Shown piece by piece: positions 18,919 to 27,649 of a stretch of 64,000 bases of DNA. The stretch comes from Bacilli bacterium (GTDB lineage: Bacteria > Bacillota_I > Bacilli_A > RF39 > UBA660), in the NCBI GenBank assembly GCA_017553685.1, contig JAFZKH010000007.1, positions 62,001 through 126,000 on the forward strand. The letters are read 5' to 3'. The first letter of the stretch is position 1, and each line of letters opens with the position of its first letter. Below the pieces are notes generated by a model. The model was not told the origin of the DNA. It did not search any database and saw only the letters and a list, made by a program, of their open reading frames with translations. A program made the translations under genes and the position numbers.

Positions 18919-21900
18919 ATGGAATTTAAGAAACTAGACAAAAGAGAAAACTATTTAAAAGAACAAGAACAAGTAGAAAAATGGAAATCTGAAGATATCT
19001 TAAATAAAACAATTGAAAATAGAAAAGGATGCGATAATTGGGTTTTCTATGATGGACCTGCTACTGCTAATGGTAATCCTGGATTACATCACATGGTTGC
19101 TAAACTAATTAAAGACTCTTTCTGTAAATATCAAACTATGAAAGGTAAAAGAGTACTTAGAAAAGTTGGATGGGATACTCATGGACTACCTGTTGAAGTT
19201 AATGTAGAAAAACAATTAGGATTCACTGGTAAATCAGATATTGAAAAATATGGTATAGAAAAATTCAATAGAAAATGCAAAGAAAGTGTTTGGGAAAATG
19301 AAACTGCTTTTAGAAATCTTACTGAAAAGATGGGTCAATTTATTGATCTAGATAATAGATATATAACATATGATAATGATTATATAGAAACTGAATGGTG
19401 GATCTTAAAGAAATTCTTTGATGAAGGTTTATTCTATGAAGGAGTTAAAATTATGCCTTGGTGTCCTAGATGTGGTACAGGACTTGCTTCACATGAAGTT
19501 GCTCAAGGATATAAAGAAATAACTGCTAATACTGTTATTGTTCCATTTAAATCTAAAGATGATGATTCATATTTCTTGGTATGGACTACAACACCATGGA
19601 CATTAATATCAAATGTAGCATTATGTGTTAATCCAAATGAAGAATATGTTAAAGTTGAATCTAAAGGATATAAATTTATACTTGCTAAAGCATTAGTTAA
19701 TAGTGTTTTAGGAGATGAATATACTATTCTTGAAACATATAAAGGTAAAGATTTAGAATATAAAGAATATGAACAATTAATACCTAGTTTAGAAGTTAAT
19801 GGTAAAGCATTTTTTGTTACATGTGATGATTATGTAACTATGTCTGATGGTACTGGTATAGTACATATAGCTCCTGCATTTGGTGAAGACGATGCTAAAG
19901 TTGGAAAGAAATATAAATTACCATATGTTAATCCAGTAGGTGAAGATGCCATTTACACTGATGGATTATGGAAAGGTATGAATATATTTGATGCAGATTT
20001 AGAAGTAGTTAAATATTTAGCAGCTAATGATAAATTATTTAAGAAACAAAAGATGGTTCATGAATATCCTCATTGTTGGAGATGTGATTCACCACTTGTT
20101 TATTATTCAAGACCATCATATTACTTAGAAGTTACTAAACTTCAAGATAAGATTATTAAAGCTAATAAAACAGTTAACTGGTATCCAGAATTTGTTGGTG
20201 ATAAGAGATTTGGTAACTGGCTAGAAAATATGAATGACTGGGCAATATCTAGAAACAGATATTGGGGAACACCACTTCCTCTTTGGAAATGTGAATGTGG
20301 TCATATGGAAATGATTGGTTCTAGAGAAGAACTAAAAGAAAAAGCAATTGAAAAAGTAGATCCTAAAACAATTGATTTACATAGACCTTTTGTAGATGAT
20401 ATTCATATTAAATGTCCAGATTGTGGTAAAGAAATGCATAGAGCGCCAGAAGTTATCGATTGTTGGTTTGATTCAGGTGCTATGCCATTTAGTCAATATC
20501 ATTATCCATTTGAAAATAAAGAATTATGGGAAGAACAATTTCCTGCAGACTTTATAGCAGAAGGTATAGATCAAACTAGAGGATGGTTCTATTCATTATT
20601 AGTTATATCAGTATTTGTAACTGGTAAATCTCCATATAAAAATGTATTAGTTAATGACTTATTATTAGATAAAAATGGTCAAAAAATGCATAAATCTAAA
20701 GGAAATGCAGTTGAACCATTTACTACTATGAAACAATATGGAGCAGACGAAGTAAGATGGTATTTACCATATACTTCTCCTACATGGACTCCTATTAAAT
20801 TTGATGAAGAAGGTATTAAAGAAGTACATTCTAAGTTCTTTAATCCATTAAAGAATACTTATACTTTCTTTGAAACATATGCTAATATCGATAAAATTGA
20901 TATAAATGATAGTAATATTCCATATGAAGATAGAGAAGAAATAGATAAATGGCTTCTATCTAAATATAATAAATTAGTTAAGAATGTAACTAATGCTTAT
21001 GATGAATATGATTTAAATCAAGTAACTAAATATATTACAAACTTTGTATCAGAAGACTTATCTAACTGGTATATAAGAAGAAATAGAGATAGATTTTGGG
21101 GATCAGCTATAGATAATTCTAAAAAGTCTGTATATATAACTACATATGAAGTATTATCTGGTTTATGTAAATTAATTGCTCCAATAGCATCATTTACTGC
21201 AGAAGAATTATATAGTAACCTTGGTTATGAAAAATCAGTTCATTTAGAAGACTTCCCAGTAGTTAATGAAGACTATATTAATAACGAAATAGAAGAGAAA
21301 ATGGACTTAGTAAGGGATTTAATTAGTCTTGGTAGAAATGCTCGTGAAGAAGCTAAAATTAAGGTTAGACAACCTATTAGTAAAATAGTTCTTGATGGTA
21401 ACAAAGAAGAAATTCTTGGTGATTTAAAATCTCTAATAAAAGAAGAATTAAATGTTAAAGATATAGAATTTACTAAAGAATTAGATAAATATATGACATT
21501 TGAAATAAAACCTAACTTTAAAGTATGTGGTAAAGAATTTGGACCATCTATTAAAGAATTACAAGATAAATTATTAAATCTTGATGAATCTAATAAGAAT
21601 AAAGTTATTAATAAAGAAAATATAACATTAAATATAGCAGGATCTGATAAAGAAATAACTCCTGAAATGGTAGATATTAGAATAAATGCTAAAGAAGGAT
21701 TTGATGCAGCATTTATGAATAATAACTTTGTTATAATTGATACAGTATTAACTGATGAATTAATTAATGAAGGTATTGTTAGAGAATTAATCTCTAAAGT
21801 ACAAAATCTTAGAAAAGAAAAAGATTTCAATGTAATAGATAGAATTAAACTAATCTATTCTGGAGATATAGCTTATATAATTGATAATTATAAAGAAATA

Positions 21901-22011
21901 ATTATGAAAGAAACATTAGCTAATGAAATAGAAGTTAATGATAAGTTAACTAAAGAATATGATTTAAATGGTAAGATCGTTAAATTAGATGTTAAAAAGA
22001 TTGATTTTTAA
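18919..22011 (+). CDS. ileS: Isoleucyl-tRNA synthetase, type 2, GLHH variant
   Basis: This class I synthetase charges tRNA-Ile. The product is 1030 residues. The N-terminal block ANGNPGLHH replaces the usual HIGH signature with GLHH, and the KMSKS motif reads KMHKS (about residues 589-593). KVGWDTHGLPVEV and the FTGKSDIEKYG string place it in the eukaryote-like type 2 group, which is less sensitive to mupirocin. The CP1 editing domain is present (residues about 180-390, with WTTTPWTL). Zinc-like CxxC pairs occur in the middle. GGAGG at 18909-18913 selects ATG 18919 over the in-frame ATG 18907. Expression is controlled by the isoleucine T-box. Confidence 0.96.
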   Translation: MEFKKLDKRENYLKEQEQVEKWKSEDILNKTIENRKGCDNWVFYDGPATANGNPGLHHMVAKLIKDSFCKYQTMKGKRVLRKVGWDTHGLPVEVNVEKQLGFTGKSDIEKYGIEKFNRKCKESVWENETAFRNLTEKMGQFIDLDNRYITYDNDYIETEWWILKKFFDEGLFYEGVKIMPWCPRCGTGLASHEVAQGYKEITANTVIVPFKSKDDDSYFLVWTTTPWTLISNVALCVNPNEEYVKVESKGYKFILAKALVNSVLGDEYTILETYKGKDLEYKEYEQLIPSLEVNGKAFFVTCDDYVTMSDGTGIVHIAPAFGEDDAKVGKKYKLPYVNPVGEDAIYTDGLWKGMNIFDADLEVVKYLAANDKLFKKQKMVHEYPHCWRCDSPLVYYSRPSYYLEVTKLQDKIIKANKTVNWYPEFVGDKRFGNWLENMNDWAISRNRYWGTPLPLWKCECGHMEMIGSREELKEKAIEKVDPKTIDLHRPFVDDIHIKCPDCGKEMHRAPEVIDCWFDSGAMPFSQYHYPFENKELWEEQFPADFIAEGIDQTRGWFYSLLVISVFVTGKSPYKNVLVNDLLLDKNGQKMHKSKGNAVEPFTTMKQYGADEVRWYLPYTSPTWTPIKFDEEGIKEVHSKFFNPLKNTYTFFETYANIDKIDINDSNIPYEDREEIDKWLLSKYNKLVKNVTNAYDEYDLNQVTKYITNFVSEDLSNWYIRRNRDRFWGSAIDNSKKSVYITTYEVLSGLCKLIAPIASFTAEELYSNLGYEKSVHLEDFPVVNEDYINNEIEEKMDLVRDLISLGRNAREEAKIKVRQPISKIVLDGNKEEILGDLKSLIKEELNVKDIEFTKELDKYMTFEIKPNFKVCGKEFGPSIKELQDKLLNLDESNKNKVINKENITLNIAGSDKEITPEMVDIRINAKEGFDAAFMNNNFVIIDTVLTDELINEGIVRELISKVQNLRKEKDFNVIDRIKLIYSGDIAYIIDNYKEIIMKETLANEIEVNDKLTKEYDLNGKIVKLDVKKIDF

Positions 22012-22050
22012 TAAAAAATAGAATATAATCTTACTTGCTGGAGAAAAATT

Positions 22051-22494
22051 ATGAATATAAGTTTAATAAAATTATTTTCAAATTCAGTAGATAAACTTGA
22101 TATCAATGAAGAAATTAATATTCCAGAAGAATATTATACTTATGATATTGATAGTATTAGTCCTGTAAAATTAAATGGGTATTTATATTTAAATGAAATT
22201 GATGAATTATCTATAAATTTAAATGTTAAATGTAATTTAAAATTAAAATCATCAATTAATTTAGATATTATTGATTATCCAATAGATATTGATATTACAG
22301 AATTAGATTTTGATGATGAAAATAATAATAAAATAACTAATTCTATTGATTTATTACCAATAATATGGCAAAATATATTACTAGAGATCCCAATTAGGGT
22401 ATCAAATTCATCAGATACAATTGATGAAAAATATATTGCTAAAAAAGAATTTGATGAAAGATTATCTAAACTAAAAGAATTTTTAGATGAATAA
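22051..22494 (+). CDS. YceD/DUF177-family protein
   Basis: The family is encoded next to rpmF in nearly all bacteria and is linked to 23S rRNA metabolism. The 147-residue protein lies 15 bases upstream of rpmF. It has a beta-rich first half (LNGYLYLNEIDELSINLNVKCNLKL) and an acidic C-terminal half ending in FDERLSKLKEFLDE, both typical. Overall conservation is low and the usual cysteine cluster is reduced to one cysteine, so the call rests largely on gene order and general pattern. Confidence 0.8.
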   Translation: MNISLIKLFSNSVDKLDINEEINIPEEYYTYDIDSISPVKLNGYLYLNEIDELSINLNVKCNLKLKSSINLDIIDYPIDIDITELDFDDENNNKITNSIDLLPIIWQNILLEIPIRVSNSSDTIDEKYIAKKEFDERLSKLKEFLDE

Positions 22495-22509
22495 GGAAGG
22501 AGTGAAATT

Positions 22510-22701
22510 ATGGCAGTTCCATTTAGAAAAGTATCTAAAACTAGCGGAAGAATGAGAAGAACTCATTATAAATTAGAAGCAACAAGTACAGTTAAATGTC
22601 CAAATTGTGGTGCAGCTATTAAAGCACATAGAGCATGTAAAGAATGCGGATATTATAACGGAAAAGAAGTTGTAAATAAGAGTGAAAAAGAAACAAAATA
22701 A
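22510..22701 (+). CDS. rpmF: 50S ribosomal protein L32
   Basis: bL32 is a small zinc-ribbon protein of the large subunit. The 63-residue product begins [21 protein letters not shown] and contains CPNCG and CKECG, the two zinc knuckles. AAGGAGTGA lies before ATG 22510. It is transcribed with the YceD-like gene and is followed by a terminator overlapping its stop codon. Confidence 0.97.
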   Translation: MAVPFRKVSKTSGRMRRTHYKLEATSTVKCPNCGAAIKAHRACKECGYYNGKEVVNKSEKETK

Positions 22702-22714
22702 TTGTTTCTTTTTA
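22688..22714 (+). terminator. Terminator after rpmF
   Basis: The stem AAGAAACAA / TTGTTTCTT (22688-22696 with 22702-22710), with a five-base loop that includes the stop codon, is followed by T residues. Confidence 0.85.
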
Positions 22715-22756
22715 TTTTATTTATAGTATAATATACTTAATAGGAATGGTGATAAT

Positions 22757-23878
22757 ATGAAGAAAAAGATTGAAAAAGAGGATGAAATTAAATATTATGG
22801 CACTAAAGTATTAAAAATATTATTATTTTTATTATTTATCATAGCTATTTATGCCATTTTATTAATTAATAAACAATTAGGATTAACTAAGATAATATGG
22901 AGAATATTAACTGTTATATCGCCACTTTTCTTTGGTGTTTTAATAGCTTATATATTAAATCCTTTAATTACTAGAATGTCTAAAGGTAAACTTAATAGAT
23001 TTATATCTACTAGTATAGTTTATCTAGTAATAATAGGTATTATTTATTTAATTGGAGCTTATTTAATACCATCTCTTGGTAAAGAAATAGCAGAATTATT
23101 TAAATATGTTCCAAATGTATTTAATACAGTAACTGAATCTATTACTAGTTTATTTAAAAAATTAAACTTTAGTGAATCATTTTCAAGTACATTAATTAAA
23201 TCAATTAAGACATTTGGTACTAATTATGTAAATACTGTTACTACAACTATTCCTGATCATGCTATATCATTTACAACTAAATTAGTTTCTAGAATAGGAA
23301 CAATATTAATTAGTTTAATTATTAGTTTCTATCTATTAATAGATTTTGATAGAGCAGCAGATTATATTTATATATTTGTTCCTAAAAAGTATAAAGAAGG
23401 AACACATAAATTATTAACTACTATATCTGAACAAGTATTCTCATTTGTAAAAGGTACTGGTTTAATTGCTATACTTGTATTTATAGTATCATGTATAGCA
23501 TTTATGGTATCTGGTTTAAAAGGTGCTGTATTCTTTGCATTATGGAATGCAGTAACTAATATTATTCCATATATAGGACCATGGATTGGTGGTATTCCAA
23601 TAGTAGTATTTGCATTTGCTACAGACTTTAGACTTGGTATTATAGTATTAATAATTGTTATAGTTATTCAAGTACTAGAAAGTTATATACTTCATCCAAT
23701 AGTAATGAGTAAGACTATGAAACTTCATCCAGTAACAATAATAATTAGTTTATTGATATTTGGACACTTCTTTGGTATAATAGGAATGCTTTTAGCAACA
23801 CCTATTGTAGCTATTTTAAAAACAATAGTAATTTACTTAAATGATAGGTATAAAATTACAGAAAGATTAACAAAATAA
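22757..23878 (+). CDS. AI-2E (PerM/YtvI) family transporter
   Basis: The 373-residue polytopic membrane protein has an N-terminal pair of hydrophobic segments (about residues 15-40 and 48-70), another near 85-105, and a cluster of four to five near 180-340. The family-specific blocks are visible: ISPLFFGVLIAYILNP, SFVKGTGLIAILVFIVSCIAF and WNAVTNIIPYIGPWIGGIP, and the C-terminal GHFFGIIGMLLATPIVAIL. Members export signalling molecules or act as Na+/H+ antiporters, and the substrate cannot be read from sequence. It lies just upstream of the alanine T-box and has its own TATAAT at 22727-22732. Confidence 0.9.
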   Translation: MKKKIEKEDEIKYYGTKVLKILLFLLFIIAIYAILLINKQLGLTKIIWRILTVISPLFFGVLIAYILNPLITRMSKGKLNRFISTSIVYLVIIGIIYLIGAYLIPSLGKEIAELFKYVPNVFNTVTESITSLFKKLNFSESFSSTLIKSIKTFGTNYVNTVTTTIPDHAISFTTKLVSRIGTILISLIISFYLLIDFDRAADYIYIFVPKKYKEGTHKLLTTISEQVFSFVKGTGLIAILVFIVSCIAFMVSGLKGAVFFALWNAVTNIIPYIGPWIGGIPIVVFAFATDFRLGIIVLIIVIVIQVLESYILHPIVMSKTMKLHPVTIIISLLIFGHFFGIIGMLLATPIVAILKTIVIYLNDRYKITERLTK

Positions 23879-23884
23879 TATAAT

Positions 23885-24068
23885 AGAAAAGTAATTAATT
23901 ATTAATTTAAAGAGAGTTAGTGGTTGGTGTAAACTAATAATTATAATTAATGAAAGCTACTATTATTAATGCATGAAAACATGCCGGGTATCCGTTATAA
24001 TAATTAAGTAAAACAAAGGATGGTACCGCCTTAAGGCTCCTTACAAAAGGAATACCATCTTTTTTTGG
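23885..24068 (+). promoter_or_regulatory. Alanine T-box riboswitch
   Basis: T-box AAAGGATGGTACCGCC is at 24015-24030. Stem I is full length: AATTAATTAT pairs with ATTATAATTAAT, and AGAGAG plus GGTTGGTG lie in its distal part. The specifier GCT (Ala) is at 23956-23958, followed by A. Two small hairpins follow (GCATG...CATGC and CGG...CCG). The terminator pairs GATGGTA (24019-24025) with TACCATC (24053-24059) before seven T residues, so it directly hides the tRNA acceptor-binding bulge. A TATAAT box lies at 23879-23884. It controls cmk, alaS and probably mltG. Confidence 0.93.
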
Positions 24069-24077
24069 AGGTAAAAT

Positions 24078-24719
24078 ATGATAATTGCAATTGATGGACC
24101 AGCAGGTTCTGGTAAAGGAACTGTAGCTAAAATATTAGCAAATAAACTTGGATATTTATATATAGATACAGGTTCTATGTATAGATCATTAACTTATTTA
24201 GTTCTAAGAGATAATATTGATACTAATAGTGAAATAGATATCTATAATGCATTTAAAAATAATGATATAGAAATTACTCCAGATAGTAAAAATCTATTAA
24301 ATGGAGAAGATATTTCATCTAAGATAAGAACTGAAGAAATTAATATTAATGTAGCTAAAGTAGCAGGATATCCAACAGTAAGAGAACTTATGAGAGAAAA
24401 ACAAAGAGATTTTGCAAGTAAATATAATATAGTAATGGAAGGAAGAGATATAACTACTGAAGTATTTCCTGATGCAGATTACAAGTTTTACCTAGATGCA
24501 TCTATTGATGAAAGAGTTAGAAGAAGAGTTAAACAAAATGAAGAAAAAGGTCTTGAATCAAATTATGAAGAAATATACGAAAGTATAAAAAATAGAGATA
24601 CTAGTGATATGACTAGAGAATATGGAGCTTTAAAAAGAACTACTGAACAAATATATATTGATTCAAGCAATATGACTATAGATGAAGTAGTCGAATATAT
24701 GATGGAGGTAATAAAATGA
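24078..24719 (+). CDS. cmk: Cytidylate kinase
   Basis: Cmk phosphorylates CMP and dCMP using ATP. The 213-residue protein has the P-loop GPAGSGKGT near residues 6-14, the LGYLYIDTGSMYR block and the GRDITTEVFPDAD motif, all diagnostic. The lid region contains RVRRRVKQNEEKG. It is the first gene after the alanine T-box, and its TGA overlaps the alaS ATG (ATGA). In other bacteria cmk usually lies with rpsA or der, so this placement under amino-acid control is unusual. Confidence 0.97.
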   Translation: MIIAIDGPAGSGKGTVAKILANKLGYLYIDTGSMYRSLTYLVLRDNIDTNSEIDIYNAFKNNDIEITPDSKNLLNGEDISSKIRTEEININVAKVAGYPTVRELMREKQRDFASKYNIVMEGRDITTEVFPDADYKFYLDASIDERVRRRVKQNEEKGLESNYEEIYESIKNRDTSDMTREYGALKRTTEQIYIDSSNMTIDEVVEYMMEVIK

Positions 24720-26449
24720 ATTTAAAAAAATTATATATAGATTTTTTTGTATCAAAAGGGCATAAACAAATACCAAGTGCTCCAATAGTACCTGAAAATG
24801 ATCCATCAGTACTATTTAATACAGCAGGTATGCAACCATTAATACCTTATTTAATGGGCGAAAAGCATCCATATGGTACAAGACTATGTGATTATCAAAA
24901 ATGCGTTAGAACTAACGATTTAGATAATATAGGAGATAGTTATCACCATACATTCTTTGAAATGCTTGGTAATTGGTCTTTAGGAGACTATTTTAAAGAA
25001 GAATCTATATCTTGGAGTTATGAATTTTTAACTACAGTTTTAAATATACCAAACGAAAGATTAGCAGTTACTGTATATGCTGGTTCTGATGGAATACCAT
25101 TTGATAAAGAAGCACATGATTTATGGATTAAAATGGGTATACCAGAAGAAAGAATTGCTAAAACAGTAGAAGATAACTTCTGGATAGCAGGAGAAACAGG
25201 GCCATGTGGACCTGATACTGAAATATTCTACTTTAGATCAGAAGATCCAATTCCAGAAAAATTTGACCCAGAAGATGATAGATGGGTAGAAATTTGGAAC
25301 AATGTATTTATGCAATATGAAAAGCATGAAGATGGTTTTTTTACTGAACTTCCTAAGAAAAATGTAGATACAGGAATGGGTGTTGAAAGAACTACTGCTA
25401 TACTTGAAGAAAAATATGACAACTATACATCAAGTATATTCATGCCTTATATAAATGTTCTTGAAAAGATTTCTAATAAAAGTTATAATGATTATAGTAG
25501 AGAGATGCGTATTATAGCAGATCATATTAGATCTTCTGTATTTATAATTGCAGATCCTGCTAAAATAGTTCCATCTAATACAGATCAAGGATATATCTTA
25601 AGAAGATTAATAAGAAGAATTATTAGATATATTAGAAAATTAGATATAGATATTAATACTTCATGGGAAGATGAATTAATTGATCTAGTAATAGATAATT
25701 ATAAAGAATATTATAGTGAACTAGATAATAGAGAATATATTAAAGAAGTATTTAAAAATGAAAAGATTAAGTTTAATAGAACTCTAGAAAAAGGTTTAAA
25801 AGAGTTTGAAAAGATTAGTAATACTGATATTGATGGAGAACATGCATTCCATTTATATGATACTTATGGATTCCCAATAGAATTAACTTTAGAGTTAGCT
25901 TCTGAAAAAGGAATAAAAGTAGATGAAAATGGATTTAATGAATACTTTAAAAAACATCAAGAATTATCTAGAACATCATCTCAAGGTAAATTTAAAGGCG
26001 GACTAGCATCTACTGGTGAAATAGAAACTAAATATCATACTGCAACACATTTACTTAATGCAGCATTAAAAATAACTGTTAATCCTGAATCTCATCAAAG
26101 AGGATCAAATATTACTTCTGAAAGAATGAGATTTGATTTTAACTGTGATCATAAATTAACTGATGAAGAAATTAAAAATACAGAAGATTTAGTTAACAAA
26201 TGGATAGGGGAAGGATTAACTGTTACTAAAGAAGAAATGCCTAAAATGGAAGCAGTAGAAAAAGGTGCTGAATGTATGTTTATTGAAAAGTATCCTGATA
26301 TCGTTACAGTATATAAAATAGGAGATGTTTCTATAGAAATATGTGGTGGTCCTCATGTTAGTAATACTAGTGAATTAGGACACTTTAAAATAGTTAAAGA
26401 AGAAGCTTCTTCTGCTGGTATAAGAAGAATTAAAGCTATATTAGAATAA
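24716..26449 (+). CDS. alaS: Alanyl-tRNA synthetase, compact form
   Basis: AlaRS charges tRNA-Ala. The class II catalytic core is intact: FFVSKGHKQIPSAP, NTAGMQPL, CVRTNDLDNIG, TFFEMLGNWSLGDYFK, and GPCGPDTEIF. After the helical tRNA-recognition region (about residues 250-420), the usual beta-barrel of about 130 residues is missing and the chain runs straight into the editing-like core (YHTATHLLNAAL, and later ICGGPHVSNTSELG). The C-terminal DHHA1/C-Ala domain is also absent, giving 577 residues instead of about 870. The zinc-binding His/Cys pattern of the editing site (HTATH, C-x3-H) is kept. The alanine T-box upstream supports a functional AlaRS. Confidence 0.93.
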   Translation: MNLKKLYIDFFVSKGHKQIPSAPIVPENDPSVLFNTAGMQPLIPYLMGEKHPYGTRLCDYQKCVRTNDLDNIGDSYHHTFFEMLGNWSLGDYFKEESISWSYEFLTTVLNIPNERLAVTVYAGSDGIPFDKEAHDLWIKMGIPEERIAKTVEDNFWIAGETGPCGPDTEIFYFRSEDPIPEKFDPEDDRWVEIWNNVFMQYEKHEDGFFTELPKKNVDTGMGVERTTAILEEKYDNYTSSIFMPYINVLEKISNKSYNDYSREMRIIADHIRSSVFIIADPAKIVPSNTDQGYILRRLIRRIIRYIRKLDIDINTSWEDELIDLVIDNYKEYYSELDNREYIKEVFKNEKIKFNRTLEKGLKEFEKISNTDIDGEHAFHLYDTYGFPIELTLELASEKGIKVDENGFNEYFKKHQELSRTSSQGKFKGGLASTGEIETKYHTATHLLNAALKITVNPESHQRGSNITSERMRFDFNCDHKLTDEEIKNTEDLVNKWIGEGLTVTKEEMPKMEAVEKGAECMFIEKYPDIVTVYKIGDVSIEICGGPHVSNTSELGHFKIVKEEASSAGIRRIKAILE

Positions 26450-26460
26450 AAGGAGAATAT

Positions 26461-27573
26461 ATGAAGAAAAGATATTTGTTACCAATAATAACAATTATAG
26501 TAGTGCTTGCATTAGTTGGAGGTTGTTACTATCTAACTATGCCTGTTCAAGGACAAAGTGAGAAAGTAGAATTTAAAATTAATGATGGAGATCATGCAAG
26601 AGCAGTCATTAAAAACCTTAAAAAAGCAAAACTAATTAAAAGCGAATATTTTGCTTTACTATACTATAAGATGAATAGTACTACTAAACATCCTATATCA
26701 TTTAAAGCAGGAGATTATGATTTAAATAAAGCTGATAGTTTAAGAGATATATTTGATACATTAAATGATTCTACTGCTGCTATAGATAAAGATTCAAAGA
26801 AAGTTACATTTCCTGAAGGTGGAAGATTAACTGATTTTGCATCTAAAATAGCTAGTTCTTATGGTATTGAAGATGTTAATTCAGTAGTAGCTCAAATGGA
26901 TGATCCTGAATTTGTACAAAAAATGATTGATAAATATGATATAGTTACTGCTTCAGTATTAAATGAAAATATTAAACATCCACTTGAAGGATATTTATAC
27001 GGAGATACATATTATCTTAAGAAAGATGCAACAGTTCAAGAAATAACTGAAAAATTAGTTAGTACTATGAATGATAAAGTATTAAGTAGTTTTAATGAAT
27101 ATAAGTATAAAGGTGTTAATTATCACGATATATTAGCAGTTGCTTCAATTGTAGAACATGAAGGCCCTTCTAAGAATACTGATAATTATAAAGAAGAACT
27201 ACAAGGTGTAGCTCAAGTATTCTTAAATAGAATAGCAATAGGTATGACACTTGGTTCTGATGTTACAACATATTATTCTGCTAATAAGAGAATTGGTTCT
27301 GATACTTTAACTTATTCAGATTTTAATATATGTGATGGTTATAATACTAGAGGTAATTGTGTACCTGGTATTCCAGTTGGTCCTATATCATCAGCTTCTA
27401 AAGATTCAATAGATGCTGTAGTTAAAGGAATAATGAAACCAATGGATAAATATAAAGATTATTATTATTTTGTTGCAGACAAAAATACTAATATACATTT
27501 TTCTAAAACAGATGCTGATCAACAAAAAGTAATTAAAGAATTAAGAAACAAAGGATTATGGCTTGAAGATTAA
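26461..27573 (+). CDS. mltG: Endolytic murein transglycosylase MltG
   Basis: MltG cleaves nascent glycan strands and is thought to terminate peptidoglycan polymerisation. The 370-residue protein has one N-terminal membrane segment (about residues 5-27), a LysM-like domain (EFKINDGDHARAVIKNLKKA) and the YceG catalytic domain with EGYLYGDTYYL, ASIVEHEG (catalytic Glu), LGSDVTTYY and the C-terminal YYYFVADKNTNIHFSKT. AAAGGAG precedes ATG 26461. It is 11 bases downstream of alaS, as in the Bacillus alaS-yrrL neighbourhood. Its presence is evidence for a peptidoglycan wall. Confidence 0.95.
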   Translation: MKKRYLLPIITIIVVLALVGGCYYLTMPVQGQSEKVEFKINDGDHARAVIKNLKKAKLIKSEYFALLYYKMNSTTKHPISFKAGDYDLNKADSLRDIFDTLNDSTAAIDKDSKKVTFPEGGRLTDFASKIASSYGIEDVNSVVAQMDDPEFVQKMIDKYDIVTASVLNENIKHPLEGYLYGDTYYLKKDATVQEITEKLVSTMNDKVLSSFNEYKYKGVNYHDILAVASIVEHEGPSKNTDNYKEELQGVAQVFLNRIAIGMTLGSDVTTYYSANKRIGSDTLTYSDFNICDGYNTRGNCVPGIPVGPISSASKDSIDAVVKGIMKPMDKYKDYYYFVADKNTNIHFSKTDADQQKVIKELRNKGLWLED

Positions 27574-27596
27574 ACCTACTAATGTAGGTTTTTTTA
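27572..27596 (+). terminator. Terminator after mltG
   Basis: The stem AAACCTAC / GTAGGTTT (27572-27579 with 27584-27591), with a TAAT loop, is followed by a T-run. Confidence 0.9.
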
Positions 27597-27649
27597 TTGC
27601 TATTGTATAAATAATATAGTAATATTGTATTAGTGTTCAGGAGGTTAAT

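Noticed and set aside
21273-21830. 185-residue minus-strand ORF inside ileS
   Set aside because: Entirely antisense to a conserved synthetase, no ribosome-binding site, composition typical of a shadow frame.
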